From: Saccharibacillus kuerlensis DSM 22868
GTDB taxonomy: Bacteria > Bacillota > Bacilli > Paenibacillales > Paenibacillaceae
Assembly (NCBI RefSeq): GCF_000378145.1
Contig: NZ_KB899284.1
Span: forward strand, 1-64,000
Length of the DNA: 64,000 nucleotides
Reading direction: 5' to 3'
The notes beneath the pieces were generated by a model. It saw nothing but the letters and a program-made list of their open reading frames with translations, was not told the origin of the DNA and did not search any database. Position 1 is the stretch's first letter, and each line of letters opens with the position of its first letter. Position numbers and translations under genes: made by a program. Of the stretch, positions 39,185-49,017 are shown in pieces.

Positions 39185-40552
39185 ATGAGCGAGGATCTCT
39201 TTTTCGACCGGATTCCGCCGCAAAATCTGGAAGCGGAGCAGGCCGTACTGGGTGCGGTGCTGCTTCAGGCCGAGGCACTTATTACAGTCATGGAGAAAAT
39301 TACGGCCGACGATTTTTACGACAAGTCGCACCAGATGATATTCGAGGCTATGGTCCAACTCGGGGAAGAGAGTCAGCCGATCGATCTCGTGACGCTGGCC
39401 TCGCTGCTCAAAGATAAAGGTCAGCTTGAAGATCTTGGCGGAGTCAGCTATCTGTCCAAACTGGCGCATGCGGTTCCGACGGCTGCCAACGTCGAATATT
39501 ATGCGCAGATGATTGAAGAAAAAGCGATGCTGCGCCGGCTGATCCGCACTGCAACGCAGATTGTCAGCGAAGGTTATACCGGCGGGGAAGATGTCGGACT
39601 GATGCTGAGCGACGCGGAGCGCAAAATCCTCGAGATTTCCAACCGTCGATCGAGCGGCGGCTTTGTCGCCATTCGCGATGTATTGATGGAAGTATTCGAC
39701 CGCGTTGAAACGCTGCATCAGAACTTGGGCGGCGGCGGTACGACAGGTATTCCATCCGGCTTCGTCGATCTGGACAATATGACAGCCGGTTTCCAACGCA
39801 ACGACTTAATCATTCTGGCAGCGCGTCCTTCTGTCGGCAAGACAGCGTTCGCGCTTAACGTCGCGCAGAATGTCTCGGTTCGTGCGGGAGAGACTGTAGC
39901 GATCTTCAGTCTCGAAATGTCGGCAGCTCAGCTTGTTCAGCGTATGATCTGTGCCGAAGCGAATCTGGATGCCAGTGTTATGCGGACAGGGGAATTTAAG
40001 AGCGATGAAGATTGGACCAAGCTGACGATGGGTATTGCGTCGCTGTCCGAAGCCGAAATTTATATCGATGATACGCCGGGAATCACGGTGGCGGACATTC
40101 GATCCAAGTGCCGCCGGCTTAAAAAGGAAAAAGGACTTGGCATGATCGTGATCGATTATCTGCAGTTGATCAGCGGACGCGGTAAAGCGGGCGAGAACCG
40201 TCAGCAGGAAGTCTCGGAAATTTCACGTACGTTGAAGCAGATTGCGCGGGAACTGGAAGTGCCGGTTATCGCCCTGTCCCAGCTCAGCCGGGGTGTCGAG
40301 CAGCGTCAGGACAAACGTCCGATGATGTCCGACCTTCGGGAATCGGGTTCGATCGAGCAGGATGCTGACATCGTCGCTTTCCTCTACCGGGACGATTATT
40401 ACAATGCGGATACGGAAAAAAAGAATATCATCGAGATTATTATTGCCAAACAGCGTAACGGCCCTGTTGGCACCGTCGAGCTGGTGTTCCTGAAAAACTT
40501 CAATAAATTCGTCAATTATGAACGGGCTCATTCGGATTCGTTCGCAGGATAG
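39185..40552 (+). CDS. dnaC: Replicative DNA helicase (DnaB family; DnaC in Bacillus)
   Basis: This 455-residue hexameric RecA-fold helicase has an N-terminal domain (about 1-110, PPQNLEAEQAVLGAVLL), Walker A ARPSVGKTA and Walker B MIVIDYLQLI. The arginine-finger region SMSDLRESGSIEQDAD appears as MMSDLRESGSIEQDA. It unwinds DNA at the fork. Gene symbol follows Bacillus usage (dnaB in E. coli). SD TACGGAGGAATAAG lies in the end of rplI. Confidence 0.96.
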   Translation: MSEDLFFDRIPPQNLEAEQAVLGAVLLQAEALITVMEKITADDFYDKSHQMIFEAMVQLGEESQPIDLVTLASLLKDKGQLEDLGGVSYLSKLAHAVPTAANVEYYAQMIEEKAMLRRLIRTATQIVSEGYTGGEDVGLMLSDAERKILEISNRRSSGGFVAIRDVLMEVFDRVETLHQNLGGGGTTGIPSGFVDLDNMTAGFQRNDLIILAARPSVGKTAFALNVAQNVSVRAGETVAIFSLEMSAAQLVQRMICAEANLDASVMRTGEFKSDEDWTKLTMGIASLSEAEIYIDDTPGITVADIRSKCRRLKKEKGLGMIVIDYLQLISGRGKAGENRQQEVSEISRTLKQIARELEVPVIALSQLSRGVEQRQDKRPMMSDLRESGSIEQDADIVAFLYRDDYYNADTEKKNIIEIIIAKQRNGPVGTVELVFLKNFNKFVNYERAHSDSFAG

Positions 40553-40553
40553 C

Positions 40554-40592
40554 AAAAGGCCCGGACATCCGTTGGATGTCCGGGCCTTTTTG
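40554..40592. terminator. Strong terminator after dnaC (bidirectional)
   Basis: A 17-bp perfect stem, 40554-40570 / 40574-40590, with a GTT loop, has A-runs upstream and T-runs downstream. It serves the plus-strand operon and could also stop the convergent DUF2512 gene. Confidence 0.95.
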
Positions 40593-40662
40593 CTGTGCAT
40601 CATAAGGTTCTAAATCATGAGTTGAGAGGTCTTTCTGTTATCCATGCTCAGTCCTACCGCTC

Positions 40663-41040
40663 TTAGCGCTGCATAGGCATACGGGCATGTCCAGCGTTGT
40701 CTTTCCGGCCTGGGATGCCGCTCTGCAGCAGCCAGACGTGGAAGAAGAATTCGAAGATCCCAACGACCAGCGCAATAACGAACAGTTCGAAGAACGAAAG
40801 TCCCCATCCCAGCATTTCGGAAGCGGCCCAGAGTACAACATACGACAAGGCGGCATCTGCAAGGGTAGCGACGGTATTACCTGCCGCTGGCAGAATAAAC
40901 ATATCGCCGATTACGTAAGCGAGTGCTCCGAGAATTAAAGTAACAATCAGGGCGCTCATAAAACTCGCTTCTCCAAACCACATGGTCAGACCAATGATGG
41001 CAATTGCGTTCACGAGCATTTTCACTGCGATTTTAGCCAT
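40663..41040 (-). CDS. DUF2512 (YndM-like) membrane protein
   Basis: This 125-residue protein has four hydrophobic helices (about 4-25, 28-50, 58-78, 83-105), followed by a polar tail ending MPMQR. It matches the DUF2512 family, of unknown function and often sporulation-associated in Bacilli. The ATG at 41040 is used because AGAGGTGAAAAG precedes it. It is the only minus-strand gene between dnaA and the accessory region. Confidence 0.75.
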   Translation of the reverse strand: MAKIAVKMLVNAIAIIGLTMWFGEASFMSALIVTLILGALAYVIGDMFILPAAGNTVATLADAALSYVVLWAASEMLGWGLSFFELFVIALVVGIFEFFFHVWLLQSGIPGRKDNAGHARMPMQR

Positions 41041-41336
41041 TCTTTTCACCTCTTTCAGAAGTTTTTGTCGTGTTGATTGGTTGTGCAAAAACGGCTTGTT
41101 GCTCTTTTTTTAAACGGACAGGCTCTCCTTTAAACACCTTTTTGCGGCGGAAGGAGAAAAGAGAAGGACAAATCATTTGATAAAAACGATCAAATTGCAT
41201 GCAATTCAAAACAGTAAAGCATACAAATATCAATTAGATCTTTGAAAGCGGAAGAGAATATTCTTTTCCGCTTTTCTGCATTATTTCGCTTTTTTCCGAC
41301 GTTTATGTCTCTTTCCTTAATCCCTTTTTCTTTTCA

Positions 41337-41381
41337 TTTTCCGAACATTAGATTTATATACATCCTTATTCGTTCGTTATT
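41337..41381 (+). promoter_or_regulatory. Candidate PurR operator (PurBox pair) of purA
   Basis: TTTTCCGAACATT (41337-41349) matches the Bacillus PurBox well. An inverted, weaker half (GTTCG core at 41372-41376) follows after about 19 bp, directly upstream of the purA -35. Bacillus PurR binds such pairs and is relieved by PRPP. The second half has two mismatches. Confidence 0.45.
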
Positions 41382-41384
41382 TAT

Positions 41385-41413
41385 TTGACTTTGGAAAAAT
41401 GGGCTGGTACACT
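41385..41413 (+). promoter_or_regulatory. Promoter of purA
   Basis: TTGACT (41385-41390), a 17-bp spacer and TACACT (41408-41413). Confidence 0.7.
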
Positions 41414-41615
41414 ATTGGTGCTGTGTCAAAGCAGCATAAGGAGCGCTCTTCGGTCGCTCGGGTCCGCCTGGCGGACGCGGCGCATTCAGAGAGAGCCGTC
41501 TCCGCTCGTCCGTTAGCACGCTTCTCTGCAGTGTTTTCCACCAACGAATTTCCTGCCGGGATAGAGGACGGACGACCAATACAAAGGTGCAAAGGCACCC
41601 ACGGAGGAATGTACA
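41414..41615 (+). promoter_or_regulatory. Structured 200-nt leader of purA
   Basis: The leader contains GTCCGCC/GGCGGAC (near 41462-41477) and GGTGC/GCACC (near 41586-41599) stems plus several GC-rich segments. It does not match a known riboswitch class that I recognise. It contains no T-tract terminator, so transcription attenuation is not obvious. Confidence 0.4.
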
Positions 41616-42902
41616 ATGTCAACAGTAGTCGTAGTGGGAACGCAGTGGGGAGACGAAGGAAAAGGCAAGATTACGGATTATTTGGCGGAAGGCGCCGACG
41701 TGGTCGCTCGTTATCAAGGCGGCAACAATGCGGGCCATACCATTTTGATCGAAGAAAAAAAATACAAATTGACGATGATCCCATCGGGCATTTTCTATAC
41801 AGATAAAGCCTGCGTAATCGGCAACGGGATGGTCATCAACCCGAAAGCGCTGATCGAGGAAATTAACTACATCCATGATAATGACTTTACAACGAAAAAC
41901 TTGTCGATTAGCGATCGTGCACATATCATCATGCCGTACCATATGGTGTTGGACGCGCTTGAAGAAGAACGCAAAGGTCCAAACAAGATCGGAACAACAG
42001 GCAAAGGCATCGGACCCTGCTACATGGACAAAGCGGCCCGTATCGGTATTCGTATGGCGGATCTGATGGACGCTGAAGAGTTCGAGCTGAAACTGCGCCA
42101 TCTGGTGAAAGAAAAGAACCACATGATCGAACAGGTATACGGCGGTACACCGGTCGATGTGGAAGAAATTTTGAAAGATTACCTGGGATATGCCGAAGTA
42201 CTGCGTCCTTACGTATGCGATACATCGGTTGTGTTGAACGAGTACATCGATCAGGATAAAAAGGTGCTGTTTGAAGGCGCTCAAGGCGTAATGCTGGATA
42301 TCGATCAGGGAACCTACCCGTTCGTTACGTCCTCCAACCCTTCTGCAGGCGGCGTGTGCATCGGTTCCGGCGTCGGTCCCGCTCGTATCAATCAAGTCAT
42401 CGGCGTAGCCAAAGCTTATACAACGCGCGTAGGCGACGGACCGTTCCCGACTGAGCTGCACGATGCAATTGGCGACACGATCCGCGAAACAGGTCACGAG
42501 TACGGTACGGTAACAGGACGTCCGCGCCGTGTTGGCTGGTTCGATACGGTTGTCGTTCGTCATGCAAGACGTGTCAGCGGCATTACAGGTCTGTCCTTGA
42601 ACTCTCTTGATGTTCTGACAGGGCTGGAAACGGTTAAGATCTGCACTGGCTACAAATTGAACGGCGAGATTATTACGCATTATCCGGCAAGCCTGAAGCA
42701 GCTCGCCCAGTGCGAAGCCGTATATGAGGAAATGCCGGGCTGGAGTGAAGATATTACCGGTGTTAAGACACTGGAAGAGCTTCCGGAAACGACTCGCAAT
42801 TACGTGAACCGTGTTAGCGAACTGACAGGCATTCCGATCGCCATTTTCTCTGTTGGCCGCAACCGTGAGCAGACTAACCCAGTTATGCCGATCTACGTTT
42901 AA
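41616..42902 (+). CDS. purA: Adenylosuccinate synthetase
   Basis: This 428-residue enzyme joins IMP and aspartate with GTP hydrolysis, the first step from IMP to AMP. GDEGKGK is at residues 12-18 with catalytic Asp13, and NNAGHT contains the catalytic His41. It ends [20 protein letters not shown] precedes the ATG. It is monocistronic, with promoter, operator and terminator all visible. Confidence 0.97.
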   Translation: MSTVVVVGTQWGDEGKGKITDYLAEGADVVARYQGGNNAGHTILIEEKKYKLTMIPSGIFYTDKACVIGNGMVINPKALIEEINYIHDNDFTTKNLSISDRAHIIMPYHMVLDALEEERKGPNKIGTTGKGIGPCYMDKAARIGIRMADLMDAEEFELKLRHLVKEKNHMIEQVYGGTPVDVEEILKDYLGYAEVLRPYVCDTSVVLNEYIDQDKKVLFEGAQGVMLDIDQGTYPFVTSSNPSAGGVCIGSGVGPARINQVIGVAKAYTTRVGDGPFPTELHDAIGDTIRETGHEYGTVTGRPRRVGWFDTVVVRHARRVSGITGLSLNSLDVLTGLETVKICTGYKLNGEIITHYPASLKQLAQCEAVYEEMPGWSEDITGVKTLEELPETTRNYVNRVSELTGIPIAIFSVGRNREQTNPVMPIYV

Positions 42903-42963
42903 TTTTAAGCTAGCAGACGGACGATCATAATCGTTTGTCAAAAAAGTTGCTTAGAAGCCTCCG

Positions 42964-42990
42964 AACCCGCGCCCGGCGCGGGTTTTTTGC
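42964..42990 (+). terminator. Terminator of purA
   Basis: A 9-bp stem AACCCGCGC (42964-42972) / GCGCGGGTT (42976-42984) with a CCG loop is followed by TTTTT. Confidence 0.92.
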
Positions 42991-43096
42991 TTTTTTGCAA
43001 AGTTGAATTGTAGAGGGCAGCTGTGTTAAAGTAAACGAAGGTTTGAAAAGGTTAAAATTTTGACACTATTTGATTTGCCAGGCAAAGGAGAAGATC

Positions 43097-44734
43097 ATGG
43101 AAAGTTTGGACAACAAAGGCCAGGGCGAAGCAGCGTCTGTCGAAAAGTCGCAGATGCGGCAGAAAAACGAACACGTAATGGATAACAGACAGAAACCAAA
43201 AAAACTTCGTCGATGGGCAGCAGGAATTGTGGGCGGTATTGCGCTTGCGGGCGGACTAACCTTCGGCGGGTTCAAATACGTAGAGACTCATACTTATCCG
43301 TACTATACGGTTTATTCCGGCGATACGGAGATTGGAACGATCGCGGACAAAAAGCAGCTGGATCAGCTGATCGAGAAGAAGCAGCAGGAATTTTCGGAAA
43401 AATATCCAGATGCAAACATGAAGCTGTACACGGATGGTATTCGCGCAGAAGCGGCAGAAGGCTACAAAGTGACAGCGGATACGGAAGCTACGCTGCAGAA
43501 GCTGGACGAGTCGATCAAAGCTTATGCCACAGGCACCGAGCTGATCGTGGACGGCAAAACGATTGGCATCGTCAAAGACGAAGAGACTGCCAAGAAGCTG
43601 ATCGAAAAAGCCAAAAAATCGTATATCGGCAAAGGCACTCAGACTGCAGCGGCAGCCCCTAAGCGAATTTCAACGGGGAGTAAGACCGTTACATACGGTT
43701 CCGCGTCCAAGCTCGATTCCATCAAGATCGACGATCAAATCGCTTATGAAGAAACTCAAACGTCCCCAACGCGAATTCTGACCGAAGAGGAAGCGTACAA
43801 GCTGCTGACGATCGGCGAAAAAGATCCGGTTACGTATACTGTTGCCGAAGGCGATACGGTAAGTTCGATCGCAGAAAAATTCGACATCACGCAGGATGAG
43901 CTGTACGCGAACAATTCGAACATTGAGGAATTTACGCTGCAGATCGGTCAGGTGCTGCGTATTACGCTGCCGGAGCCGGCTATAAACGTCACGACGGTTG
44001 AGACGGTCTCTGAAACGGTACCGACCGCTTCCGAAATGGTTATCCGCCGCAATTCCGATATGGCTTACGGCAAGCGAATCGTCGTTTCCGAAGGTAAAAA
44101 AGGTGTGAAACGCGTCGATTACCGGCTGACCAAAAAGAACGGTGAAATTGTACGTGAGGAATGGATTGGGCAGGAAGTCGTTCGCGCATCTTCCCCGGTC
44201 ATTATCGTAAAAGGAACCAAAGTGATCGAAAAGCCTAAGCCGGTTGTCGTTCAAGAGTCGGTTGTCGATAAAGAACAAAGCGAAGAAACTTCGGTAAGCC
44301 GCACGCAGCAGTCGGCTCCTGAAGAGCCAAGCTCTTCAGACGATAACCAAGAACAGGTGACGGCGAGCGGCAGCGGCTTCAGCTGGCCGGTCAGCGGCGG
44401 ATCGATCTCCAGTACGTTCGGCACCCGCTGGGGCAAGCTTCACGCCGGCATCGACTTGACGGGTCCATCGAATATAGCGGCATCCGCACCGGGGACGGTC
44501 ACGTATGCCGGAGTGATGAGCGGCTACGGCAACATCGTAATCATCAGCCACAGCGATGGATACGAGACGCGCTACGGCCACTTGAAGAGTATGAGCGTCA
44601 GTGTCGGACAATCCGTTTCGCGCGGCCAGTCGATCGGAGTTATGGGCAATACCGGTCACTCGACGGGTACACACCTGCACTTCGAGATCCGCAAAGGCGG
44701 ATCGCCTCAAAATCCACTATCCTATCTTCCTTAA
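43097..44734 (+). CDS. M23 family metallopeptidase with LysM and G5 domains
   Basis: This 545-residue cell-wall hydrolase has one N-terminal membrane helix (about 45-66). A long repeat-containing region (about 70-235), a LysM domain (about 240-290, YTVAEGDTVSSIAEKF) and a G5 domain (about 295-375, ending VIIVKGTKV) follow. A Ser/Glu-rich linker leads to the peptidase M23 domain (about 430-545). The zinc ligands are present: HAGIDL (His-x3-Asp) and HLHFEI. It would cut peptidoglycan cross-bridges. Its place next to walRK, which controls such enzymes, suggests shared biology. The ATG at 43097 follows AAAGGAG. Confidence 0.9.
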   Translation: MESLDNKGQGEAASVEKSQMRQKNEHVMDNRQKPKKLRRWAAGIVGGIALAGGLTFGGFKYVETHTYPYYTVYSGDTEIGTIADKKQLDQLIEKKQQEFSEKYPDANMKLYTDGIRAEAAEGYKVTADTEATLQKLDESIKAYATGTELIVDGKTIGIVKDEETAKKLIEKAKKSYIGKGTQTAAAAPKRISTGSKTVTYGSASKLDSIKIDDQIAYEETQTSPTRILTEEEAYKLLTIGEKDPVTYTVAEGDTVSSIAEKFDITQDELYANNSNIEEFTLQIGQVLRITLPEPAINVTTVETVSETVPTASEMVIRRNSDMAYGKRIVVSEGKKGVKRVDYRLTKKNGEIVREEWIGQEVVRASSPVIIVKGTKVIEKPKPVVVQESVVDKEQSEETSVSRTQQSAPEEPSSSDDNQEQVTASGSGFSWPVSGGSISSTFGTRWGKLHAGIDLTGPSNIAASAPGTVTYAGVMSGYGNIVIISHSDGYETRYGHLKSMSVSVGQSVSRGQSIGVMGNTGHSTGTHLHFEIRKGGSPQNPLSYLP

Positions 44735-44740
44735 AAAAAA

Positions 44741-44764
44741 CGCCGCCGGTATTTTCCGGCGGCG
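44741..44764 (+). terminator. GC-rich hairpin after the M23 gene
   Basis: A 9-bp stem CGCCGCCGG (44741-44749) / CCGGCGGCG (44756-44764) is preceded by eight A. The tail ATTTAG is weak, so plus-strand termination may be partial. Confidence 0.55.
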
Positions 44765-44780
44765 ATTTAGTGTCTTGAAG

Positions 44781-44950
44781 GTTTCATTTGCGAAGGCTAA
44801 AGCGAAAGGAGAATTTTGGTGTAGGAGCGTCAGCGTTCGCCTTTGCAATCGGGAAGCTTCCTTAGTGACGTGAATTCGGCTTCCCGATTGTAACATGCGA
44901 CCGGAACGAAATTCTTCTGGAGCCTCTGCCTTCTGTGTTTCCAATGAAAC
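44781..44950. repeat. 170-bp imperfect inverted repeat, MITE-like
   Basis: The two ends are GTTTCATT (44781-44788) and AATGAAAC (44943-44950). An inner perfect 12-bp stem CAATCGGGAAGC (44846-44857) / GCTTCCCGATTG (44879-44890) and matching AGAATTT/AAATTCT and GAAGGC/GCCTTC segments lie between them. The whole can fold into one long hairpin with a 21-nt loop. No protein is encoded. It may be a non-autonomous mobile element or a large regulatory RNA structure. Confidence 0.55.
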
Positions 44951-44964
44951 ATTATCGACATTCT

Positions 44965-44996
44965 GCGCCGCCGGACGTTTCCCGGCGGCGCTTTTT
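44965..44996 (+). terminator. Terminator before walR
   Basis: A 10-bp stem GCGCCGCCGG (44965-44974) / CCGGCGGCGC (44982-44991) is followed by TTTTT. It shields the wal operon from upstream transcription. Confidence 0.85.
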
Positions 44997-45082
44997 CCCG
45001 TCGCCTATGATAAAATGAAGAAGATATCCCTTCGAAAAGAACCGGAAAACAATAGGGAATCGAAGCAGGGGGGCTGGGAAAA

Positions 45083-45811
45083 ATGCAGGGTAAAATCCTG
45101 GTTGTGGACGACGAGCAGCCGATTGCGGATATTTTAAAATTTAATCTTGAAAAAGAAGGCTACGAAGTCACCTGCGCGTTCGACGGAATCCGGGCAGTAG
45201 AGCTGGCATTGAGCGAATCGCCTGACCTTATTCTGCTGGATCTGATGCTGCCGGGCAAGGACGGGATGGACGTCTGCCGCGAAGTGCGGGCGAAGCTGCC
45301 GGTGCCGATCATCATGCTGACTGCCAAAGACGGCGAGATCGATAAAGTACTGGGACTTGAGCTGGGCGCGGACGATTACGTGACCAAGCCGTTCAGTACG
45401 CGCGAGCTGCTGGCACGGGTGAAGGCACAGATGCGGCGTCATCAGCCGGGAGCGGCACTGCATCCGGGAACAGGTATGCAGGAGCAGAAGCGGCAGGGAT
45501 TGACGGTCGAAGACCTTTTTATCGATACGGATATGTATACCGTGTACAAGAACGGGGAACCGCTCGATCTGACACACCGCGAATATGAGCTGGTTTATTA
45601 TATGGGGAAAAATGCTGGCAAAGTGATGACCCGCGAGCATCTGCTGCAGGCGGTATGGGGATTCGAATACTTTGGCGATGTACGCACCGTCGATGTAACG
45701 ATTCGGCGGCTGCGCGAGAAGATCGAGGACGATCCGAGCAAGCCGGAATATATTTTGACCCGCCGCGGACTCGGCTATATGATGCGTTCCAACAAGCCGG
45801 GAGGATTTTGA
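45083..45811 (+). CDS. walR: Response regulator WalR (YycF)
   Basis: This 242-residue OmpR-type regulator has acidic pocket Asp9/Asp10, phosphoacceptor Asp53 (LLDLMLPG), Thr80 and Lys102. The C-terminal winged helix contains [23 protein letters not shown]. It controls cell-wall hydrolases and is essential in most Firmicutes. A short linker between the domains (about 120-145) is richer in Gly/Pro than in Bacillus WalR. It heads the operon, with walK 3 bp later. Confidence 0.96.
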   Translation: MQGKILVVDDEQPIADILKFNLEKEGYEVTCAFDGIRAVELALSESPDLILLDLMLPGKDGMDVCREVRAKLPVPIIMLTAKDGEIDKVLGLELGADDYVTKPFSTRELLARVKAQMRRHQPGAALHPGTGMQEQKRQGLTVEDLFIDTDMYTVYKNGEPLDLTHREYELVYYMGKNAGKVMTREHLLQAVWGFEYFGDVRTVDVTIRRLREKIEDDPSKPEYILTRRGLGYMMRSNKPGGF

Positions 45812-45814
45812 TCG

Positions 45815-47680
45815 ATGCTGCGCGGAGCGGCATTTTTCCGTTCGGTGCAGGCGAAGCTGATCATCGTCTATATGCTGCTGATCCTTATTGCCATGCAGCT
45901 GATCGGCGTTTATTTCGTTAGTGCAATGAAAGCATCGCTGACGAATAACTTTACGAACGATCTGAAGGAGCAGGCCGAATTGTTGTCCGTATTGGCCGGT
46001 CAGAATTGGACGGGCAGCGGAGAAGCGGCCGAGGACAAGACGGCAAGCCTGCGTACGCTGGTCGACAATTTCTCCAGCATGAGCAGCGGCGAGATTCAAG
46101 TGATCGACGTCAGTGGACGGGTTCTGATTACGTCGCTGTCTACGCACGCGGATCTCGTGAACAGCAAGAACACACAGACGGTGGTCAGCCGGGCACTGCA
46201 GGGCATCGACGATAACGAGGAGTACATCGTTGACGAAGACAATCTGCGTAAAAAGGTTGTCGCCAAGCCGGTATTCAGCGGCGGCAAGATCGTCGGAGCG
46301 ATTTATATTGTCGCTTCGATGCAGGGACTCTACGATACGATGCAGCGGATCAACAGCATTTTCATTTCTGGCGTACTGATCGCACTTAGTCTGACAGCTG
46401 TTCTCGGCGTCATCTTGGCGCATACGGTTACGCAGCCGATCAAGGAAATGACCAAGCGGGCGACCGCAGTCGCCGAAGGGCGGTTCCATGTACGGATGCC
46501 GGTCTTCGGCAAAGACGAGATCGGGCAGTTGGGCGAAGCGTTCAACCATATGACGAGCCGGCTGCAGGGCGTATTGTCATTGAACGAAGAAGAGAAGGAG
46601 AAGCTGTCCTCCATCCTGACCAATATGAGCGACGGCGTGATCGCCGCCGACGAATCAGGCTCGGTCATTCTGGTCAACCGGGTGGCCAGCGCGATGCTCG
46701 GTATGAGAGAAGCGGACATTATCGGCCGCAGTATCTCGGAACTGCTCGATCTGCCGGAAGAAGACGGAGATCTGAATGCTGCCGGACTGCGCAGTATTAT
46801 CTTAGGCGGCAGCGGAGGCACGCCGGATTCGCCCGGCAGTCCGGGCGGCCGCGACGATCTGACGATCAAAGCGACGCTCAGCCCGATTCACCGCCGCGAA
46901 AGCGGAACGGAGATCGGCGTCAGCGGCACGATCGCAGTGCTGCAGGATGTGACCGAGCAGGAAAGACTGGATATGCTGCGCCGGGAATTCGTGGCAAATG
47001 TATCGCATGAGCTGCGCACGCCGCTCACGACGATCAAGAGCTATACGGAAGCGCTGGAAGACGGCGCGCTTGATGACCGCGCGGTAGCCGGACGCTTCGT
47101 CGGCGTGATCCAGAACGAGACGGAACGAATGATTCGTCTCGTGACAGATCTGCTGCAGCTGTCGCGAATGGATTCCAAGGAGACGGCGCTGCGGCGCAAA
47201 AAAGCGGATTTGTTCGAATTAATTGAAGAAGTCGCGGAACGGTTTGCCTTCCCACTGCGCAGCAAAGGGATTGAGCTGCGGCTCAACGCTTCGCCGGAGC
47301 TTGGAACGGTCAATGTGGATCGGGATCAGATCGATCAGGTATTGGATAATGTCGTCTCCAATGCCATGAAATATACAGGCGAAGGCGGCCGGGTAACGCT
47401 CGATGCTCATCGCCTTGAGGATGGACGGCGTTATGCGATCGTTGTGTCTGACACCGGTATTGGCATTCCAAAAGAAGAAATCGGACGAATCTTTGAGCGC
47501 TTCTACCGCGTCGACAAAGCACGCTCTCGCGGGATGGGAGGCACCGGTCTTGGTCTGGCCATTGCGCGGGAGATTGTGGAAGCGCACGGCGGTGAAATCG
47601 CAATCGAATCGGATCTTGGGCAAGGCACACGCGTGACATTTACGATTCCTGCCTATGCGGAAGGAGGCGGCGATAAGTGA
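45815..47680 (+). CDS. walK: Sensor histidine kinase WalK (YycG)
   Basis: This 621-residue kinase has TM1 (about 15-36), an extracellular sensor domain (about 37-181), TM2 (about 182-203), HAMP (about 204-256) and PAS (about 262-380). HisKA has His398 in NVSHELRTPL, and the ATPase domain has N, G1 and G2 boxes (DTGIGIPKE, GTGLGLAI). The PAS domain has a Gly/Ser/Pro insertion (about 331-346). It phosphorylates WalR in response to lipid II or wall state. It overlaps walH by 4 bp. Confidence 0.96.
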   Translation: MLRGAAFFRSVQAKLIIVYMLLILIAMQLIGVYFVSAMKASLTNNFTNDLKEQAELLSVLAGQNWTGSGEAAEDKTASLRTLVDNFSSMSSGEIQVIDVSGRVLITSLSTHADLVNSKNTQTVVSRALQGIDDNEEYIVDEDNLRKKVVAKPVFSGGKIVGAIYIVASMQGLYDTMQRINSIFISGVLIALSLTAVLGVILAHTVTQPIKEMTKRATAVAEGRFHVRMPVFGKDEIGQLGEAFNHMTSRLQGVLSLNEEEKEKLSSILTNMSDGVIAADESGSVILVNRVASAMLGMREADIIGRSISELLDLPEEDGDLNAAGLRSIILGGSGGTPDSPGSPGGRDDLTIKATLSPIHRRESGTEIGVSGTIAVLQDVTEQERLDMLRREFVANVSHELRTPLTTIKSYTEALEDGALDDRAVAGRFVGVIQNETERMIRLVTDLLQLSRMDSKETALRRKKADLFELIEEVAERFAFPLRSKGIELRLNASPELGTVNVDRDQIDQVLDNVVSNAMKYTGEGGRVTLDAHRLEDGRRYAIVVSDTGIGIPKEEIGRIFERFYRVDKARSRGMGGTGLGLAIAREIVEAHGGEIAIESDLGQGTRVTFTIPAYAEGGGDK

Positions 47681-48975
47681 AAGAACGGCTCAAAACGGTG
47701 ATCCTTACCCTGCTTGTCGCCGTCAGCCTTGTGCAGAGTTATTTGCTGATCTACCGTCTGCCCGGTACGGGTTCGGTCGTCGTCTCGTCGTCCGGTTATG
47801 TACGAACCGACGAGATGGGCGAACAACGCAGCGTCGAAGATACGCTGTATCCTGACCGAATGATTATCCATATGGGCGAAGATCGGCATACGATTTTTTA
47901 TCCGGATTCGGCTTTTTACAAGCTGATCTATACACGTATTCAGGCACGCGACTTCGCATCTTTTCAGGTGCAGCCGGTGACAGCCGCGGACTGGACCGAG
48001 ATTGCATCCGACAATCCGGGCATCGAGCTGTCGTTCGGCAGCGGTCTGCCTGTGCCGCTTCTGCAAAAAACGATGCGTCTGTCGGCCGATGCCGCGTTTG
48101 AGACGGCGAATATCGACCGCATCTGGATTTATACCGGCAGCGGCGAAGAGAAACCTCGAGCGTTCTTCTTCAGTTCGAACGGTCAGACTGTGTATGAGGC
48201 CAAGCAGCTGGATCTGACCGTGCAGGACGTGCTTCAGCATGTGGCATTCGGTGAAGAATGGACGCCGTATACGCCGCTCAAATCGTATACGCTGTACGTT
48301 CCTTCCAAGCCGATCGTGCTGGCGGAATCCGTACTGGAAACGGATGCGTTCACCAGTGAACAGATGCAGCGCAATCTGTTTGCCGATCCGGCCGTTACAC
48401 GCAATATTCATGAACAGGACGGATCGGAGATCTATACCGACAGCAAACGAAGCCTTCAGATCGAGGACGACGGACGCTGGATGACGTATACCGATCCCGC
48501 AGCGGTGCCGGTAATCGGCGCAAACGCCACTGAAAGCGTGCTGTCGGCAGTCGATTTTATCAATCAGCACGGCGGATGGAATGGCACTTACCGGGCCGAG
48601 CTGCCGGAAGAAGGGACCGGGGGCAGAGACTCGGATCTGAACGTCCGCTTCCAGCAGTATTACGGTTCGCTGCCGGTGCTGGGCAGCGGTACGGTAAGGT
48701 ACGGTTATATGAATTTGATTTTGCAGCAGGGTACGGTCTCCTTTTACGAGCGCTCGCTGCTCGAGACGCCAGAAGAAGGAGAGCAGGGACTTCAACACAC
48801 GCTGCCTGGCGGACAGGAATTGATCGATCGAATCACCAAGATCGAAGACGTTCACGGTCTGAAAGTGACTAATTTTTACCCGGCGTATATGCCGCGAATG
48901 AACGGCGATAAGCTGAGGCTGGTACCGATCTGGGCAGCCGAGCTGTCCGATAGCACAACCATTACGTTTAACTGA
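47677..48975 (+). CDS. walH: WalK regulatory protein WalH (YycH)
   Basis: This 432-residue protein has one N-terminal membrane helix (about 7-27) and a large extracellular region. It is the YycH homologue by position and length. In Bacillus it forms a complex with YycI that restrains WalK. The GTG start overlaps the walK stop. Sequence conservation is low, as usual for this family, so the assignment relies partly on context. Confidence 0.85.
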   Translation: MKERLKTVILTLLVAVSLVQSYLLIYRLPGTGSVVVSSSGYVRTDEMGEQRSVEDTLYPDRMIIHMGEDRHTIFYPDSAFYKLIYTRIQARDFASFQVQPVTAADWTEIASDNPGIELSFGSGLPVPLLQKTMRLSADAAFETANIDRIWIYTGSGEEKPRAFFFSSNGQTVYEAKQLDLTVQDVLQHVAFGEEWTPYTPLKSYTLYVPSKPIVLAESVLETDAFTSEQMQRNLFADPAVTRNIHEQDGSEIYTDSKRSLQIEDDGRWMTYTDPAAVPVIGANATESVLSAVDFINQHGGWNGTYRAELPEEGTGGRDSDLNVRFQQYYGSLPVLGSGTVRYGYMNLILQQGTVSFYERSLLETPEEGEQGLQHTLPGGQELIDRITKIEDVHGLKVTNFYPAYMPRMNGDKLRLVPIWAAELSDSTTITFN

Positions 48976-49017
48976 TACCGTTTAACGGATACGTTCGGAG
49001 AGAGGAGGAATCGGAAC

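Noticed and set aside
41619-42941. 440-codon open frame opposite purA
   Set aside because: Antisense shadow of a highly conserved gene; no SD and no recognisable domain.
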